Shown here piece by piece: positions 26,134-35,500 of a stretch of 64,000 bases of DNA. The stretch comes from JBQTGK01 sp052400665 (GTDB lineage: Bacteria; Bacteroidota; Bacteroidia; Bacteroidales; Marinifilaceae): NCBI GenBank assembly GCA_052400665.1, contig JBQTGK010000014.1; one strand, given 5' to 3'. The position numbers were made by a program, and so were the translations under genes. Every line of letters starts with the position of its first letter. Within the stretch, counting starts at the first letter, position 1. The notes below the pieces were generated by a model. The model did no database searches, had not been told where the DNA came from, and was given only the letters and a program-made list of their open reading frames with translations.

Positions 26134-27582
26134 ATGAAGAATTATTTACTTCTATTTCTTTTTTGTTTTGTAGGAAGTGCTCAGCTTGCTGCTCAATCAT
26201 CTTTTCGTATCCTGCAAAAAGATAAGCCTGAAAATCTACTTGAAATTAATCAGCGCTTACAATATTTTAGTCATGAAATACTAAAAGAGGAATTGCCCGA
26301 AAATAAAATTCTGGATGCTAATTATATCCCTGTTTTTTCCGATGATGTTTATCGGGAAAGAATGAAAATGCTTGATGATCAAACTCCTATAGGTCTTGAT
26401 TTTAAACCTGTTGTTCGCAGACATATAGAGGCTTATGCAGTGCGTCATCGTGAGAAAACCGGACACATTATAGAACGATCTGATTTGTACTTTCCATTGT
26501 TCGAAGAGTACTTGGATAAATACAATTTGCCTCTCGAATTAAAATACCTTTCGGTTATTGAATCGGCCTTGGATCCTAAGGCAAAATCTCGTTCAGGTGC
26601 ATTAGGCTTATGGCAGTTTATGTATAACTCCTGTAAAATGTTCGATTTAAAGGTAACTTCTTATGTTGATGAAAGAATGGATCCCGAAAAGTCAACAGAG
26701 GCAGCCTGTAAATACCTTCAATATCTATACAGAATTTTTGGAGACTGGCAGTTGGCAATCGCTGCTTATAATGGTGGTCCGGGAGTCGTGCGAGATGCTA
26801 TTCAGCGTTCGGGGGGGAAGACAGATTTTTGGGAGATTTCACCATATCTGCCATTACAAACAAGAAATTACGTTCCGGCATTTATAGCGGCCAATTATAT
26901 TATGAATTATAATCGGGAACACAACATTATATCTGGTCATTTTAAGTATCCATATTATAGTATTTCACCTGTAAATATTAAAAAATCAATTTCGTTTAAA
27001 AATGTCGCAATAGCTATAAATATACCTATTGAGGATTTGCGTAAATTAAATCCTATTTATAAACGTGATGTTATCCCGGCAAGTGAGTTGCCAGCGAAAT
27101 TGGTCCTTCCGGCAAATAAAATAGGTTCTTTTATCGATACTGAAGAGAAGATTTATGCCATGACAAACGAACCTAAAAAATACCTCGAACTTCAATCGGA
27201 ACTTTCCTCTACCAAAGGAAAATATTGCATTGTTCATGTGGTTAAATCGGGAGAGTATTTTCATAAAATAGCCATGAAATATTCTTGTACTACCCACAAT
27301 ATTATGGCTTGGAATAATCTGAAAAATCAGGAAATTTATGTCGGTCAAAGGTTAAAGGTTTGGGTTCGTCCTTCCGACGAGATTGCTCAAAAGCCAGATA
27401 GAGAACCTTTATTGAAGAAAAGTAAATTCTTGCTTTACGAAGTTCAGGAAGGGGATAGTTTGCAATCAATAGCCAATCGTTTCGAAGTCGAATCTGTAAC
27501 CGATTTGGTAGACATAAATAGCATTAATCAATCTGCATCAGTAGAGCCTGGCACAATCCTAAAAATTGTTCAGTACGAATAG
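26134..27582 (+). CDS. Membrane-bound lytic transglycosylase D-like protein with LysM domains
   Basis: 482 aa. A signal peptide (about residues 1-20) is followed by an SLT domain (about 110-260) with catalytic Glu143 in SVIESALDPKAKSRSGA, LGLWQFM and IAAYNGGPG. The C-terminus carries LysM-type peptidoglycan-binding repeats, clearest at HVVKSGEYFHKIAMKYSCT and YEVQEGDSLQSIANRFEVE. The enzyme cleaves the glycan backbone to anhydro-muropeptides and helps wall turnover. A palindrome TTTCGA/TCGAAA lies 20 bp before the ATG. The next gene starts 25 bp on. Confidence 0.93.
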   Translation: MKNYLLLFLFCFVGSAQLAAQSSFRILQKDKPENLLEINQRLQYFSHEILKEELPENKILDANYIPVFSDDVYRERMKMLDDQTPIGLDFKPVVRRHIEAYAVRHREKTGHIIERSDLYFPLFEEYLDKYNLPLELKYLSVIESALDPKAKSRSGALGLWQFMYNSCKMFDLKVTSYVDERMDPEKSTEAACKYLQYLYRIFGDWQLAIAAYNGGPGVVRDAIQRSGGKTDFWEISPYLPLQTRNYVPAFIAANYIMNYNREHNIISGHFKYPYYSISPVNIKKSISFKNVAIAINIPIEDLRKLNPIYKRDVIPASELPAKLVLPANKIGSFIDTEEKIYAMTNEPKKYLELQSELSSTKGKYCIVHVVKSGEYFHKIAMKYSCTTHNIMAWNNLKNQEIYVGQRLKVWVRPSDEIAQKPDREPLLKKSKFLLYEVQEGDSLQSIANRFEVESVTDLVDINSINQSASVEPGTILKIVQYE

Positions 27583-27607
27583 TTCAAACATCAATAAACA
27601 CCCAGAT

Positions 27608-28603
27608 ATGAAAAAAATAATACATATAGCATTTGTTTGTATGCTGATTTTAACGGCTACAGTATCCTGTAAAAAAACCACTAAAGGTTTGCGCCCTGTT
27701 GTTACAGGAAAATCAGGAGAACTTTTGATTTTAATTAACGATGCCCTTTGGGATGGAGCTGTGGGAGATACTCTAAGAAGTATTATTAATGATTCTCAGG
27801 CAGGTTTGCCTCAAAACGAACCATTATTGGATATTCTTCATGTTTCTCATAACGGGTTTAGTAGCATGTTTAAAACACATCGAAGTATTCTTGACTTGCG
27901 TGTTTCGAATAAAATAAAAGAGAATAATCTTGCGGTTAAGGATGAGCTGTATGCCAGAACACAGTCGTTCATGAAAATTGAAGCTAATAATAATAAAGAA
28001 ATGGTAAATTTCTTGTTCGAAAACAGGAATAAAATTTTGGCTTATTTTATTATTGGAGAGCGAAATAGAAAAATTAAAACCATAAAGAAAAATGTGGTTC
28101 AGGAGCTCTTCGAAAAAGTAAAAGAAAAATATAATTTTACGCTTTCCTTTCCAGGTGGTTATACCATTAATAAAGACGAGAAAGATTTTTTATGGGTAAG
28201 TAATGAAACTCCTTCATCAAGTCAGGGAATGTTTATTTATTCATTCGATTATTCATCTGAGGATATGTTTGCTAAGGAAGAAGTAATAAAAAGAAGAAAT
28301 AATCTGCTACGAAAATATGTTCCAGGGCCAACTCCAAATAGTTATATGAGTACCGAAAGTAATTTTCCAATTACTTATCGTCAGTTTAAATTCGATGGAA
28401 ATTATGCTTGTGAGGCAAGAGGTTTATGGAAAGTTGAGAATGATTTTATGGGAGGTCCTTTTCTAAGTATCACCTATTTGGACGAAAAAACCAATAAAAT
28501 TGTATGTTTGGATTCTTACGTTTATTACCCAAATAATAAAAAACGTGAAATGTTGCGAGAGTTAGAGGCAATAATGTATTCATTTGAAAACTTGAACAAA
28601 TAG
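27608..28603 (+). CDS. DUF4837 family lipoprotein
   Basis: 331 aa from ATG 27608. An upstream in-frame ATG at 27566 would overlap the previous gene and hide the signal peptide, so it was not chosen. The N-terminus MKKIIHIAFVCMLILTATVSC is a lipoprotein signal with the cysteine at position 21. The body matches the Bacteroidota family DUF4837 (GKSGELLILINDALWDG, and later FKFDGNYACEARGLWKVEND). Function unknown; the family is usually single-copy. It sits between a lytic transglycosylase and a small helical protein, probably as one operon. Confidence 0.8.
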   Translation: MKKIIHIAFVCMLILTATVSCKKTTKGLRPVVTGKSGELLILINDALWDGAVGDTLRSIINDSQAGLPQNEPLLDILHVSHNGFSSMFKTHRSILDLRVSNKIKENNLAVKDELYARTQSFMKIEANNNKEMVNFLFENRNKILAYFIIGERNRKIKTIKKNVVQELFEKVKEKYNFTLSFPGGYTINKDEKDFLWVSNETPSSSQGMFIYSFDYSSEDMFAKEEVIKRRNNLLRKYVPGPTPNSYMSTESNFPITYRQFKFDGNYACEARGLWKVENDFMGGPFLSITYLDEKTNKIVCLDSYVYYPNNKKREMLRELEAIMYSFENLNK

Positions 28604-28606
28604 CTT

Positions 28607-28987
28607 ATGCAATTGCCCGATTATAAAAATCTTAGTATAGAACCTTATCGTAACAAAGAGAAGATTATTAGACAGGTTGCGGCGCAAATAGAAAAAGATT
28701 TTGCCCAATTTGGCTTAGAGGTTCAATTCTCGGGCGATATTAATAATGCTTATCAGGAGCTTTATTTGCAGTTAAAAGAACACTTACGTGATTTACTCGA
28801 TAGAGATTATCATCGTTTGGTTCTCCTTTTATATCAAATAGATTTAAGCGAGAAACAAATAATGACTACAGAGCTAAAATATCCTGATATGCCTAAAGAG
28901 AAACTGTTGGCAGATTTGGTTATTCTTAGAGAACTTAAAAAAGTATTAATCAGGAATTATTTTAAAGAAAATCCTGATAAATTATAA
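28607..28987 (+). CDS. Small helical protein, function unknown
   Basis: 126 aa, soluble and nearly all helix by eye (IIRQVAAQIEKDFAQFGLEV, then HRLVLLLYQIDLSEKQIM and ADLVILRELKKVLIRNYF). No recognised domain. It starts 3 bp after the DUF4837 stop, so it is very likely translated from the same mRNA, and ends at a terminator. Its gene order after the DUF4837 lipoprotein suggests a role linked to that protein, but the nature is unknown. Confidence 0.7.
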   Translation: MQLPDYKNLSIEPYRNKEKIIRQVAAQIEKDFAQFGLEVQFSGDINNAYQELYLQLKEHLRDLLDRDYHRLVLLLYQIDLSEKQIMTTELKYPDMPKEKLLADLVILRELKKVLIRNYFKENPDKL

Positions 28988-28995
28988 AAAAGAAT

Positions 28996-29020
28996 AAACC
29001 GTAGCATACTGCTGCGGTTT
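28996..29020 (+). terminator. Terminator after the DUF4837 operon
   Basis: Stem AAACCGTAGCA / TGCTGCGGTTT with one T-G wobble, TAC loop and a following T-rich run, 8 bp past the stop. Confidence 0.88.
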
Positions 29021-29145
29021 TCTTTTTGTGCCAAATTGAAAGGATAGAATTCTTTTTTAGTATTTTTACTATGCTCTTAAATTTTAAGGATTAATTCTAT
29101 ATAAGAAAGCTTTTTATAAGTTTCTTATCTTAAAAATATAAACCA

Positions 29146-30585
29146 ATGAAATTAGAACTCATAAATTTTGATATATCAGTAGAATCTGATAACGTACTTT
29201 ATTTATCAACTACCGAAAATTTTAAAGCCTTACCTCTTTCAAAGCCCGAGATTCAGTACCTTACTAAACAAGTAGATGATAATGATGCTATTGTAGAGAT
29301 TAATCAATATCACCGCAAGGTATTTGTGTATGTGTCGAATTGTAAAGAGCATACCTATAAAGAATCTGAGAAAATGCGAAAGCTTGGATATAGTCTTCAT
29401 GCTAAGCTTCAGGAAAGTAAAATTTCAGAACTTATTGTTGTTGATCAAATCCAATTAAAAGACACCATTTTGCCTTTAATTGAAGGGCTTTCACTTAGTA
29501 ATTATCAGTTTATAAAATACTTGAAAGATACTAGCAAGGTGAAGCATTATCTTACAAAAGTTCAAATTCAGACCAAGATTATGAGTCAGGAAGATTTGGA
29601 TGAATTAAATGCTGTTTGTAATGGTGTTAAATATGCTCGCGAGCTGGTTAATGAGCCATTAAGCTATCTTACAGCAAAAAAATTAAGCCAGGAGATCCAG
29701 AAAATGGGAAAGGAATCGGGCTTTAATGTCGATGTGTTGGAAATGAATAAAATTCAAAGTCTGAAAATGGGTGGCTTGCTTGCTGTAAATAAGGGAAGTA
29801 TCGATGATCCTACATTTTCTATTTTGGAATGGAAACCTGAAAATGCAACTAATAAAGCGCCAATTGTACTGGTAGGCAAAGGCATTGTTTACGATACGGG
29901 AGGTTTAAGTTTAAAGCCAACCAAAGATAGCATGGATCTTATGAAATCGGATATGGGAGGAGCAGCTTCTGTTGCCGGAGCTTTGTATGCCGTTGCAAAA
30001 GCAAAATTGCCAGTACATGTAATTGGTTTAATTCCAGCAACCGATAACCGTCCGAGTGGAAATGCCTATGCTCCCGGCGATATTATTACAATGCACAATG
30101 GCTTAACAGTAGAGGTGCTAAATACCGATGCTGAAGGACGCTTGATATTAGCAGATGCTTTAAGTTATGCAAAAAAATACAAACCAGAATTTGTAATCGA
30201 TTTGGCAACTCTTACCGGAGCGGCCGCTGTGGCTATTGGAAAATATGGATTGGTAGCAATGGGTAATCAGGAAAGCTCAGATAATATGGCAAGTCTTAAG
30301 AAAGCTGGCGATAATGTTTACGAACGTGTTGTTGAGTTTCCTTTTTGGGATGAATACGATGAGTTGATTAAATCGGATATTGCTGATCTTAAAAATATGG
30401 GTGGCCGTGATGGTGGCGCAATTACTGCTGGAAAATTTCTGGAACATTTTACCGATTATCCATGGGTACACATCGATATTGCCGGACCGGCCTTTTTAGG
30501 AGCTTGCGATAACTACCGAGGTAAAGGTGGAACAGGAACAGGTGTTCGTTTACTATTCAATTTTATTAAAAATTATCAATCATAA
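29146..30585 (+). CDS. Leucyl aminopeptidase, M17 family
   Basis: 479 aa. The C-terminal catalytic domain is complete: VGKGIVYDTGGLSLKP (about residues 243-258), MKSDMGGAASVAGA, the bicarbonate and zinc site NTDAEGRLILADAL (about 326-339), then ATLTGAAAVAIG and GGTGTGVRLL at the end. The N-terminal macro-like domain is less conserved, as usual. Cytoplasmic, probably a hexamer, removing N-terminal residues from peptides made in protein turnover. It could be called PepA, but only the catalytic half can be identified by eye. Monocistronic. Confidence 0.95.
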   Translation: MKLELINFDISVESDNVLYLSTTENFKALPLSKPEIQYLTKQVDDNDAIVEINQYHRKVFVYVSNCKEHTYKESEKMRKLGYSLHAKLQESKISELIVVDQIQLKDTILPLIEGLSLSNYQFIKYLKDTSKVKHYLTKVQIQTKIMSQEDLDELNAVCNGVKYARELVNEPLSYLTAKKLSQEIQKMGKESGFNVDVLEMNKIQSLKMGGLLAVNKGSIDDPTFSILEWKPENATNKAPIVLVGKGIVYDTGGLSLKPTKDSMDLMKSDMGGAASVAGALYAVAKAKLPVHVIGLIPATDNRPSGNAYAPGDIITMHNGLTVEVLNTDAEGRLILADALSYAKKYKPEFVIDLATLTGAAAVAIGKYGLVAMGNQESSDNMASLKKAGDNVYERVVEFPFWDEYDELIKSDIADLKNMGGRDGGAITAGKFLEHFTDYPWVHIDIAGPAFLGACDNYRGKGGTGTGVRLLFNFIKNYQS

Positions 30586-30765
30586 GGAATAATTAAAAAC
30601 ATGCCTGTGATTAGATGATTCTTTCTATTTTTGTATTCGTAGACATTGTTTTTTTTCGGATAACAATATCTTGCAACAGAGTATTACTTTTAATAATTAT
30701 TACTCTACATCTAAGGCTTACAGAGTTAATTACAAACTCGTGGCAAATTAAAGAAAGATTTAATC

Positions 30766-31824
30766 ATGAAAAATACTAAGATAAAAGTTGGAATAACGCA
30801 TGGTGATATTAATGGAATTGGTTATGAGGTGATTATAAAATCCCTGATAGACAATCGTATTTTTGATATTTGTACGCCAATAATTTATGGATCGCCAAAG
30901 GTTGCAGCTTATCATCGTAAAGCTCTGAATATTGATAATTTTAGTTTAAACAATATTAAAGAGGCAAAAGAAGCGCATCCTAAAAGAGCCAATATCATTA
31001 ATTGTGTTGATGAGAATATAAAAGTAGAATTGGGAAAATCGAGCCGTAGTGCTGGAAATTCTGCTTTTCAGGCTTTGGAAGCTGCCGTTGCCGATTTAAA
31101 AAAAGGTGCTATTGATGTTTTGGTGACCGCACCGATTAATAAAAAAAATATTCAGTCGAAAGACTTCGAATTTCCGGGACATACCGAATATTTAGAAAGT
31201 AAACTGGAATCGGGAAAATCATTAATGCTTCTCTTAAGCGATAAACTTCGTGTTGGTGTTGTTGCAGGTCATGTACCTATTGTTGATGTTCCTAAAAAGA
31301 TTACCAAAGAGGCAATTGTTGAAAAACTAACTATTTTAAATACATCTCTTTTAAAAGATTTTGGTATACAAAGACCAAAAATTGCAGTGCTTAGTTTAAA
31401 TCCGCACGCAGGAGACGATGGACTAATAGGAATGGAAGAGAAAGAAATTATTAATCCGGCATTAGACGAAGCCAGAAAAAATAGCATTATGGCTTTGGGA
31501 CCATTTCCTGCTGATGGCTTTTTTGGATCTGATGATTATAAAAAGTTTGATGCTATTCTTGCAATGTATCACGATCAGGGATTAGCCCCTTTTAAAGCTT
31601 TGGCTTTTGATTCGGGAGTTAACTTTACAGCTGGATTATCGGGTATAAGAACTTCGCCGGCTCATGGAACAGCTTATGCTATTGCAGGTACTAATGTAGC
31701 TTCCGAAACTTCTTTTCGTGAAGCAATGTATTTGGCAATAGATATTCACAACAATAGAGCTCTCTACGAGGAGGCAAATAAGAATCCGATGAAGCCTGTT
31801 GAGAATGTGAAAAATTTCCAATAA
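30766..31824 (+). CDS. pdxA: 4-hydroxythreonine-4-phosphate dehydrogenase
   Basis: 352 aa. Oxidises 4-phosphohydroxy-L-threonine in the DXP-dependent pathway to pyridoxal 5'-phosphate. Motifs: GITHGDINGIGYEVIIKSL, VTAPINKKNIQ, FPGHTEYLE with the metal-binding His, LSLNPHAGDDGLIG, GPFPADGFF, YHDQGLAPFKALAFDSGVNFTAGL and RTSPAHGTAYAIAG. Complete. A TATTTTTG box at 30626-30633 is a possible -7 element with a leader of about 125 nt; no clear -33 box. It is followed by a terminator. Confidence 0.97.
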   Translation: MKNTKIKVGITHGDINGIGYEVIIKSLIDNRIFDICTPIIYGSPKVAAYHRKALNIDNFSLNNIKEAKEAHPKRANIINCVDENIKVELGKSSRSAGNSAFQALEAAVADLKKGAIDVLVTAPINKKNIQSKDFEFPGHTEYLESKLESGKSLMLLLSDKLRVGVVAGHVPIVDVPKKITKEAIVEKLTILNTSLLKDFGIQRPKIAVLSLNPHAGDDGLIGMEEKEIINPALDEARKNSIMALGPFPADGFFGSDDYKKFDAILAMYHDQGLAPFKALAFDSGVNFTAGLSGIRTSPAHGTAYAIAGTNVASETSFREAMYLAIDIHNNRALYEEANKNPMKPVENVKNFQ

Positions 31825-31841
31825 ACAATTAACAGTAATAT

Positions 31842-31874
31842 AAGAAGAGCGGTTAAATGTAAATCGCTCTTCTT
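31842..31874 (+). terminator. Terminator after pdxA
   Basis: 10-bp stem AAGAAGAGCG / CGCTCTTCTT, extended inward by three more pairs including a G-U, then a T run. It begins 17 bp past the stop. Confidence 0.9.
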
Positions 31875-31912
31875 TTTTTGTTAAAAGCCCGATTTTCATT
31901 ATTAAAATTGCA

Positions 31913-31920
31913 TAAATTTG
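31913..31920 (+). promoter_or_regulatory. Possible -7 box for ruvA-sprA
   Basis: TAAATTTG matches TAnnTTTG, 44 bp before the ruvA ATG. The -33 region is not convincing. Confidence 0.35.
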
Positions 31921-31964
31921 CATAATTTACATTCCTAAAATTTGATATCTACAATTCATAATTT

Positions 31965-32546
31965 ATGTTTGAGTATATAAAAGGAGATCTTGCTGATCTA
32001 AATCCTACATCTGCAGTAATCGATAACAATGGAATTGGTTATTATCTTAATATTTCGTTGAATACCTATTCTAAATTATCAGGATATAAGAGCGCTCAAT
32101 TGTTTATTCATCAGGTAATACGAGATGACGCCCATCTTTTATTTGGATTTATAGATGTGAAAGAGAGAGAGATTTTTCGCCTTTTAATTTCTGTATCAGG
32201 AGTAGGTGCTAATACAGCACGCATGATGCTGTCTTCGTTAAGTCCATCAGAAATTCAAACTGCAATTTTATCCAATAATGTAAAAACCTTACAGGGAGTA
32301 AAAGGAATTGGTGCTAAAACAGCGCAGCGAATTATAATTGAATTAAAAGATAAGCTGGCAAAAGATTCTGATATATCTGAAATTTCGCTTCAACAAGACA
32401 ATACAAGCAAGGATGAAGCGTTATCAGCATTAGTAATGTTAGGTTTTGCCAAAAATTCAGTAACAAAAGTTGTCGATAAATTATATAAGGCAAATCCTGA
32501 ATCAAGTGTTGAGGAATTAATAAAACTTGCGTTGAAACAATTGTAA
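31965..32546 (+). CDS. ruvA: Holliday junction branch migration protein RuvA
   Basis: 193 aa. It forms a tetramer that binds four-way junctions and recruits RuvB. N-terminal OB-fold (MFEYIKGDLADLNPTSAVID), helix-hairpin-helix motifs at FRLLISVSGVGANTARMML and LQGVKGIGAKTAQRIIIELK, and a C-terminal RuvB-contacting domain (DEALSALVMLGFAKNSVTKV). Full length. It lies 46 bp upstream of sprA; the order ruvA-sprA-gcvH recurs in Bacteroidota, which supports both calls. Confidence 0.97.
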   Translation: MFEYIKGDLADLNPTSAVIDNNGIGYYLNISLNTYSKLSGYKSAQLFIHQVIRDDAHLLFGFIDVKEREIFRLLISVSGVGANTARMMLSSLSPSEIQTAILSNNVKTLQGVKGIGAKTAQRIIIELKDKLAKDSDISEISLQQDNTSKDEALSALVMLGFAKNSVTKVVDKLYKANPESSVEELIKLALKQL

Positions 32547-32592
32547 AGAATCATCGTATTTGCTTTACTAACCTAAGGTAATCTAGCTATAA

Positions 32593-35500
32593 TTGAAAAA
32601 ACTGATTAAATATATACTGGCCCTCTGTTTTGTATTACTGTGTAGCGTGTTAAAGAGCAACTATTCAGCAAATGCAGGTAATTTTTCTAATGAGATTTTT
32701 TATAAAAATTATCAGCAAACAGATACTTTAAACAGCACAGGAAGTAAATCTCAAAAAATTGTAAATCCTCGTTCTCCTTTTTTTAGAGATAATCCAAATG
32801 CAAAAAATGATTCCTTAAGATATCCTTTTGATGATGAGAATGATAATCTTGAATATGATTCTCAACAAAAATCACCTTTGTATTTAAAAGATCCTAAGAA
32901 TATTCAGACTTCTATTCATTACGATCCGGAAAGTGGGAATTATATTTTAGTGAAAACAGTGGGAGGTTTGGATTATCGCAGGCCAATTTCTATGACTGCA
33001 GAGGAATATGAAAAGTATGTGGCAGAAACCTCACTTAGAGATTACTGGCTGGAAAGAAGCCGAAACGATGGAGCTTCTTCCAATAATGAATTGGTTCCGG
33101 AAATGAAATTTGGCGGCCAGTTTGTAGATAAAATATTTGGTAGTAATAGCATTAAAATAAAGCCTCAAGGGTCGGCAGAACTTACATTTGGTATAAATAC
33201 AACCGAAGTAGATAACCCAACTTTACCAGAGAATTTAAGAAAAACAACCAGTTTCGATTTCGATGAGAAAATTCAGATGAATGTTACCGGTACGGTAGGA
33301 GAGAAACTGAAAATGGATGTCAACTATAATACCGAAGCAACATTTGATTTTGAAAATCAGATGCGTCTGGAGTATACTGGTGATGAAGATGAAATTGTTA
33401 AGAAAGTGGAAGCTGGTAATGTTTCAATGCCAATTTCGAATACATTAATTACAGGAGGGCAAAATTTATTTGGTGTAAAAACACAAATGCAGTTTGGTAA
33501 ATTATCTGTTACCTCGGTTTTTTCGCAACAAAAGGGCGAAACTTCGGTTATAGAATTAGAAAACGGTGCTGAAGAAAATGAATTCGAGATTTCTGTAGAT
33601 CAGTATGAGGCAAATCGTCACTTTTTCCTTTCTAAGTATTTTTACGATCATTATGATGAGGCTTTAGAAAACTTACCAGTAATTAATTCAGCAATTGCAA
33701 TTAATAAAGTTGAGGTTTGGATCACGAATAAAACCTCAAATTTTCAGGATTCAAGAAATTTAGTGGCTTTTGTTGATTTGGCAGAAGATGCCCCAAATAT
33801 TTACAATACTTCATTGTTTTCGCAAACAGGATCGGGAAATCTTCCTAGTAACGACTTGAATAATGTTTACCAGCAAATGACCACTTCTTATTCTGGAATC
33901 AGGGATATTAATCAGGTAACAGGAACTTTATCGGGTTTGGCTCCAGGCTTTGCCAGTGGAACCGATTACGAAAAAGTTGAAAATGCTCGTAAACTTTCCG
34001 AGTCGGAATATACCATTAACGAAAAATTAGGTTATATATCCTTAAATCAGGCTTTGAATGCCGATGAGGTTTTGGCAGTATCTTACGAATATACCTATCG
34101 CGGACAGGTGTTTAGAGTTGGTGAATTTACTTCCGACGGAGTAAGCGCGCCGCAAACACTAATCATGAAACTTTTAAAAGGAACCAATCTAAGTCCAAAG
34201 ATGCCTACTTGGAAGTTAATGATGAAGAATATTTATAATATTGGAGCTTATCAGGTTAACTCAGAAGATTTTGTGTTAAATATTCTTTATCAGAACGATC
34301 AGGCAGGAACCAATGTTAATTATTTGCCCGAAGGAAATATTAAAAATGAGATCTTACTAAAAGTTTTAAATCTCGATGGTTTAAATTCTCAGTTAGATGT
34401 TGGAGCCGATGGAATGTTTGATTTTATAGAAGGAGTTACTATATATAGTAGTAATGGTAGAATTATATTTCCCGAAATTGAACCATTCGGTTCCTATTTA
34501 AAAGGAAAAATTGGAAATAATGCCATTGCCGATAAATATGTGTTTGAAGAGCTTTACACAGAAACACAAAACGAGGCACAGCAAATGGCTGAGAAGAATA
34601 AGTATTCGCTAAAGGGTACATATAAATCATCAACCAGTTCAGAGATTTCTTTAAATGCCCTTAATGTTGAACCTGGTTCTGTTACGGTAAAGGCGGGAGG
34701 TATTGAACTGACCGAAAATATCGATTATACAGTTGACTATACCTTGGGTAGAGTTAAAATTATTAATCAGAGTTTATTGGAGTCCAGTACAGCAATTACA
34801 ATTGAATCGGAGAATAATTCACTCTTTAATATTCAAACTAAGACTTTACTTGGGCTTCAGATGGATTATGAGATAAACGATGATTTTAACTTGGGTGCTA
34901 CAGTAATGCATCTTTCGGAGCAGCCATTAACACAAAAAGTAAATATTGGCGACGAACCAATCGCAAATACAATTTGGGGATTAAATGGTAGCTATCAAAC
35001 CGAGTCTATGTTTTTAACCCGAATGATTGATAAGCTTCCTTTTATAGAAACTAAAGAACCTTCTAAAATTTCGGTCGAAGGAGAATTTGCTCAATTATCT
35101 CCAGGGCACAATAATGCAATTGGTAGTTCGGGAACAGCTTATATAGACGATTTTGAGGGAACTCAAACTTCTATCGATATGAAGAGTTTAAGTTCCTGGG
35201 TTTTGGCAAGTACGCCTCAAAATAATGAGGCTCAGTTTCCCGAAGGAGATTTAAATAATGATTTATCTTACGGTTTTAACCGTGCAAAATTAGCCTGGTA
35301 TGTAATTGATCCATTGTTTTTGAGAGACAATTCGTCTACTCCAGCTCATATAAAATCCGATAACGATCAGCAATCGAATCACTTTGTACGTGAAATTTAT
35401 GAAGAGGAAATATGGCCAAACAAGGAGAGAGCTTCAGGTGTTCCGACCAATATATCGGTTTTAAACCTTGCTTATTATCCCGAAGAAAAAGGTCCTTATA

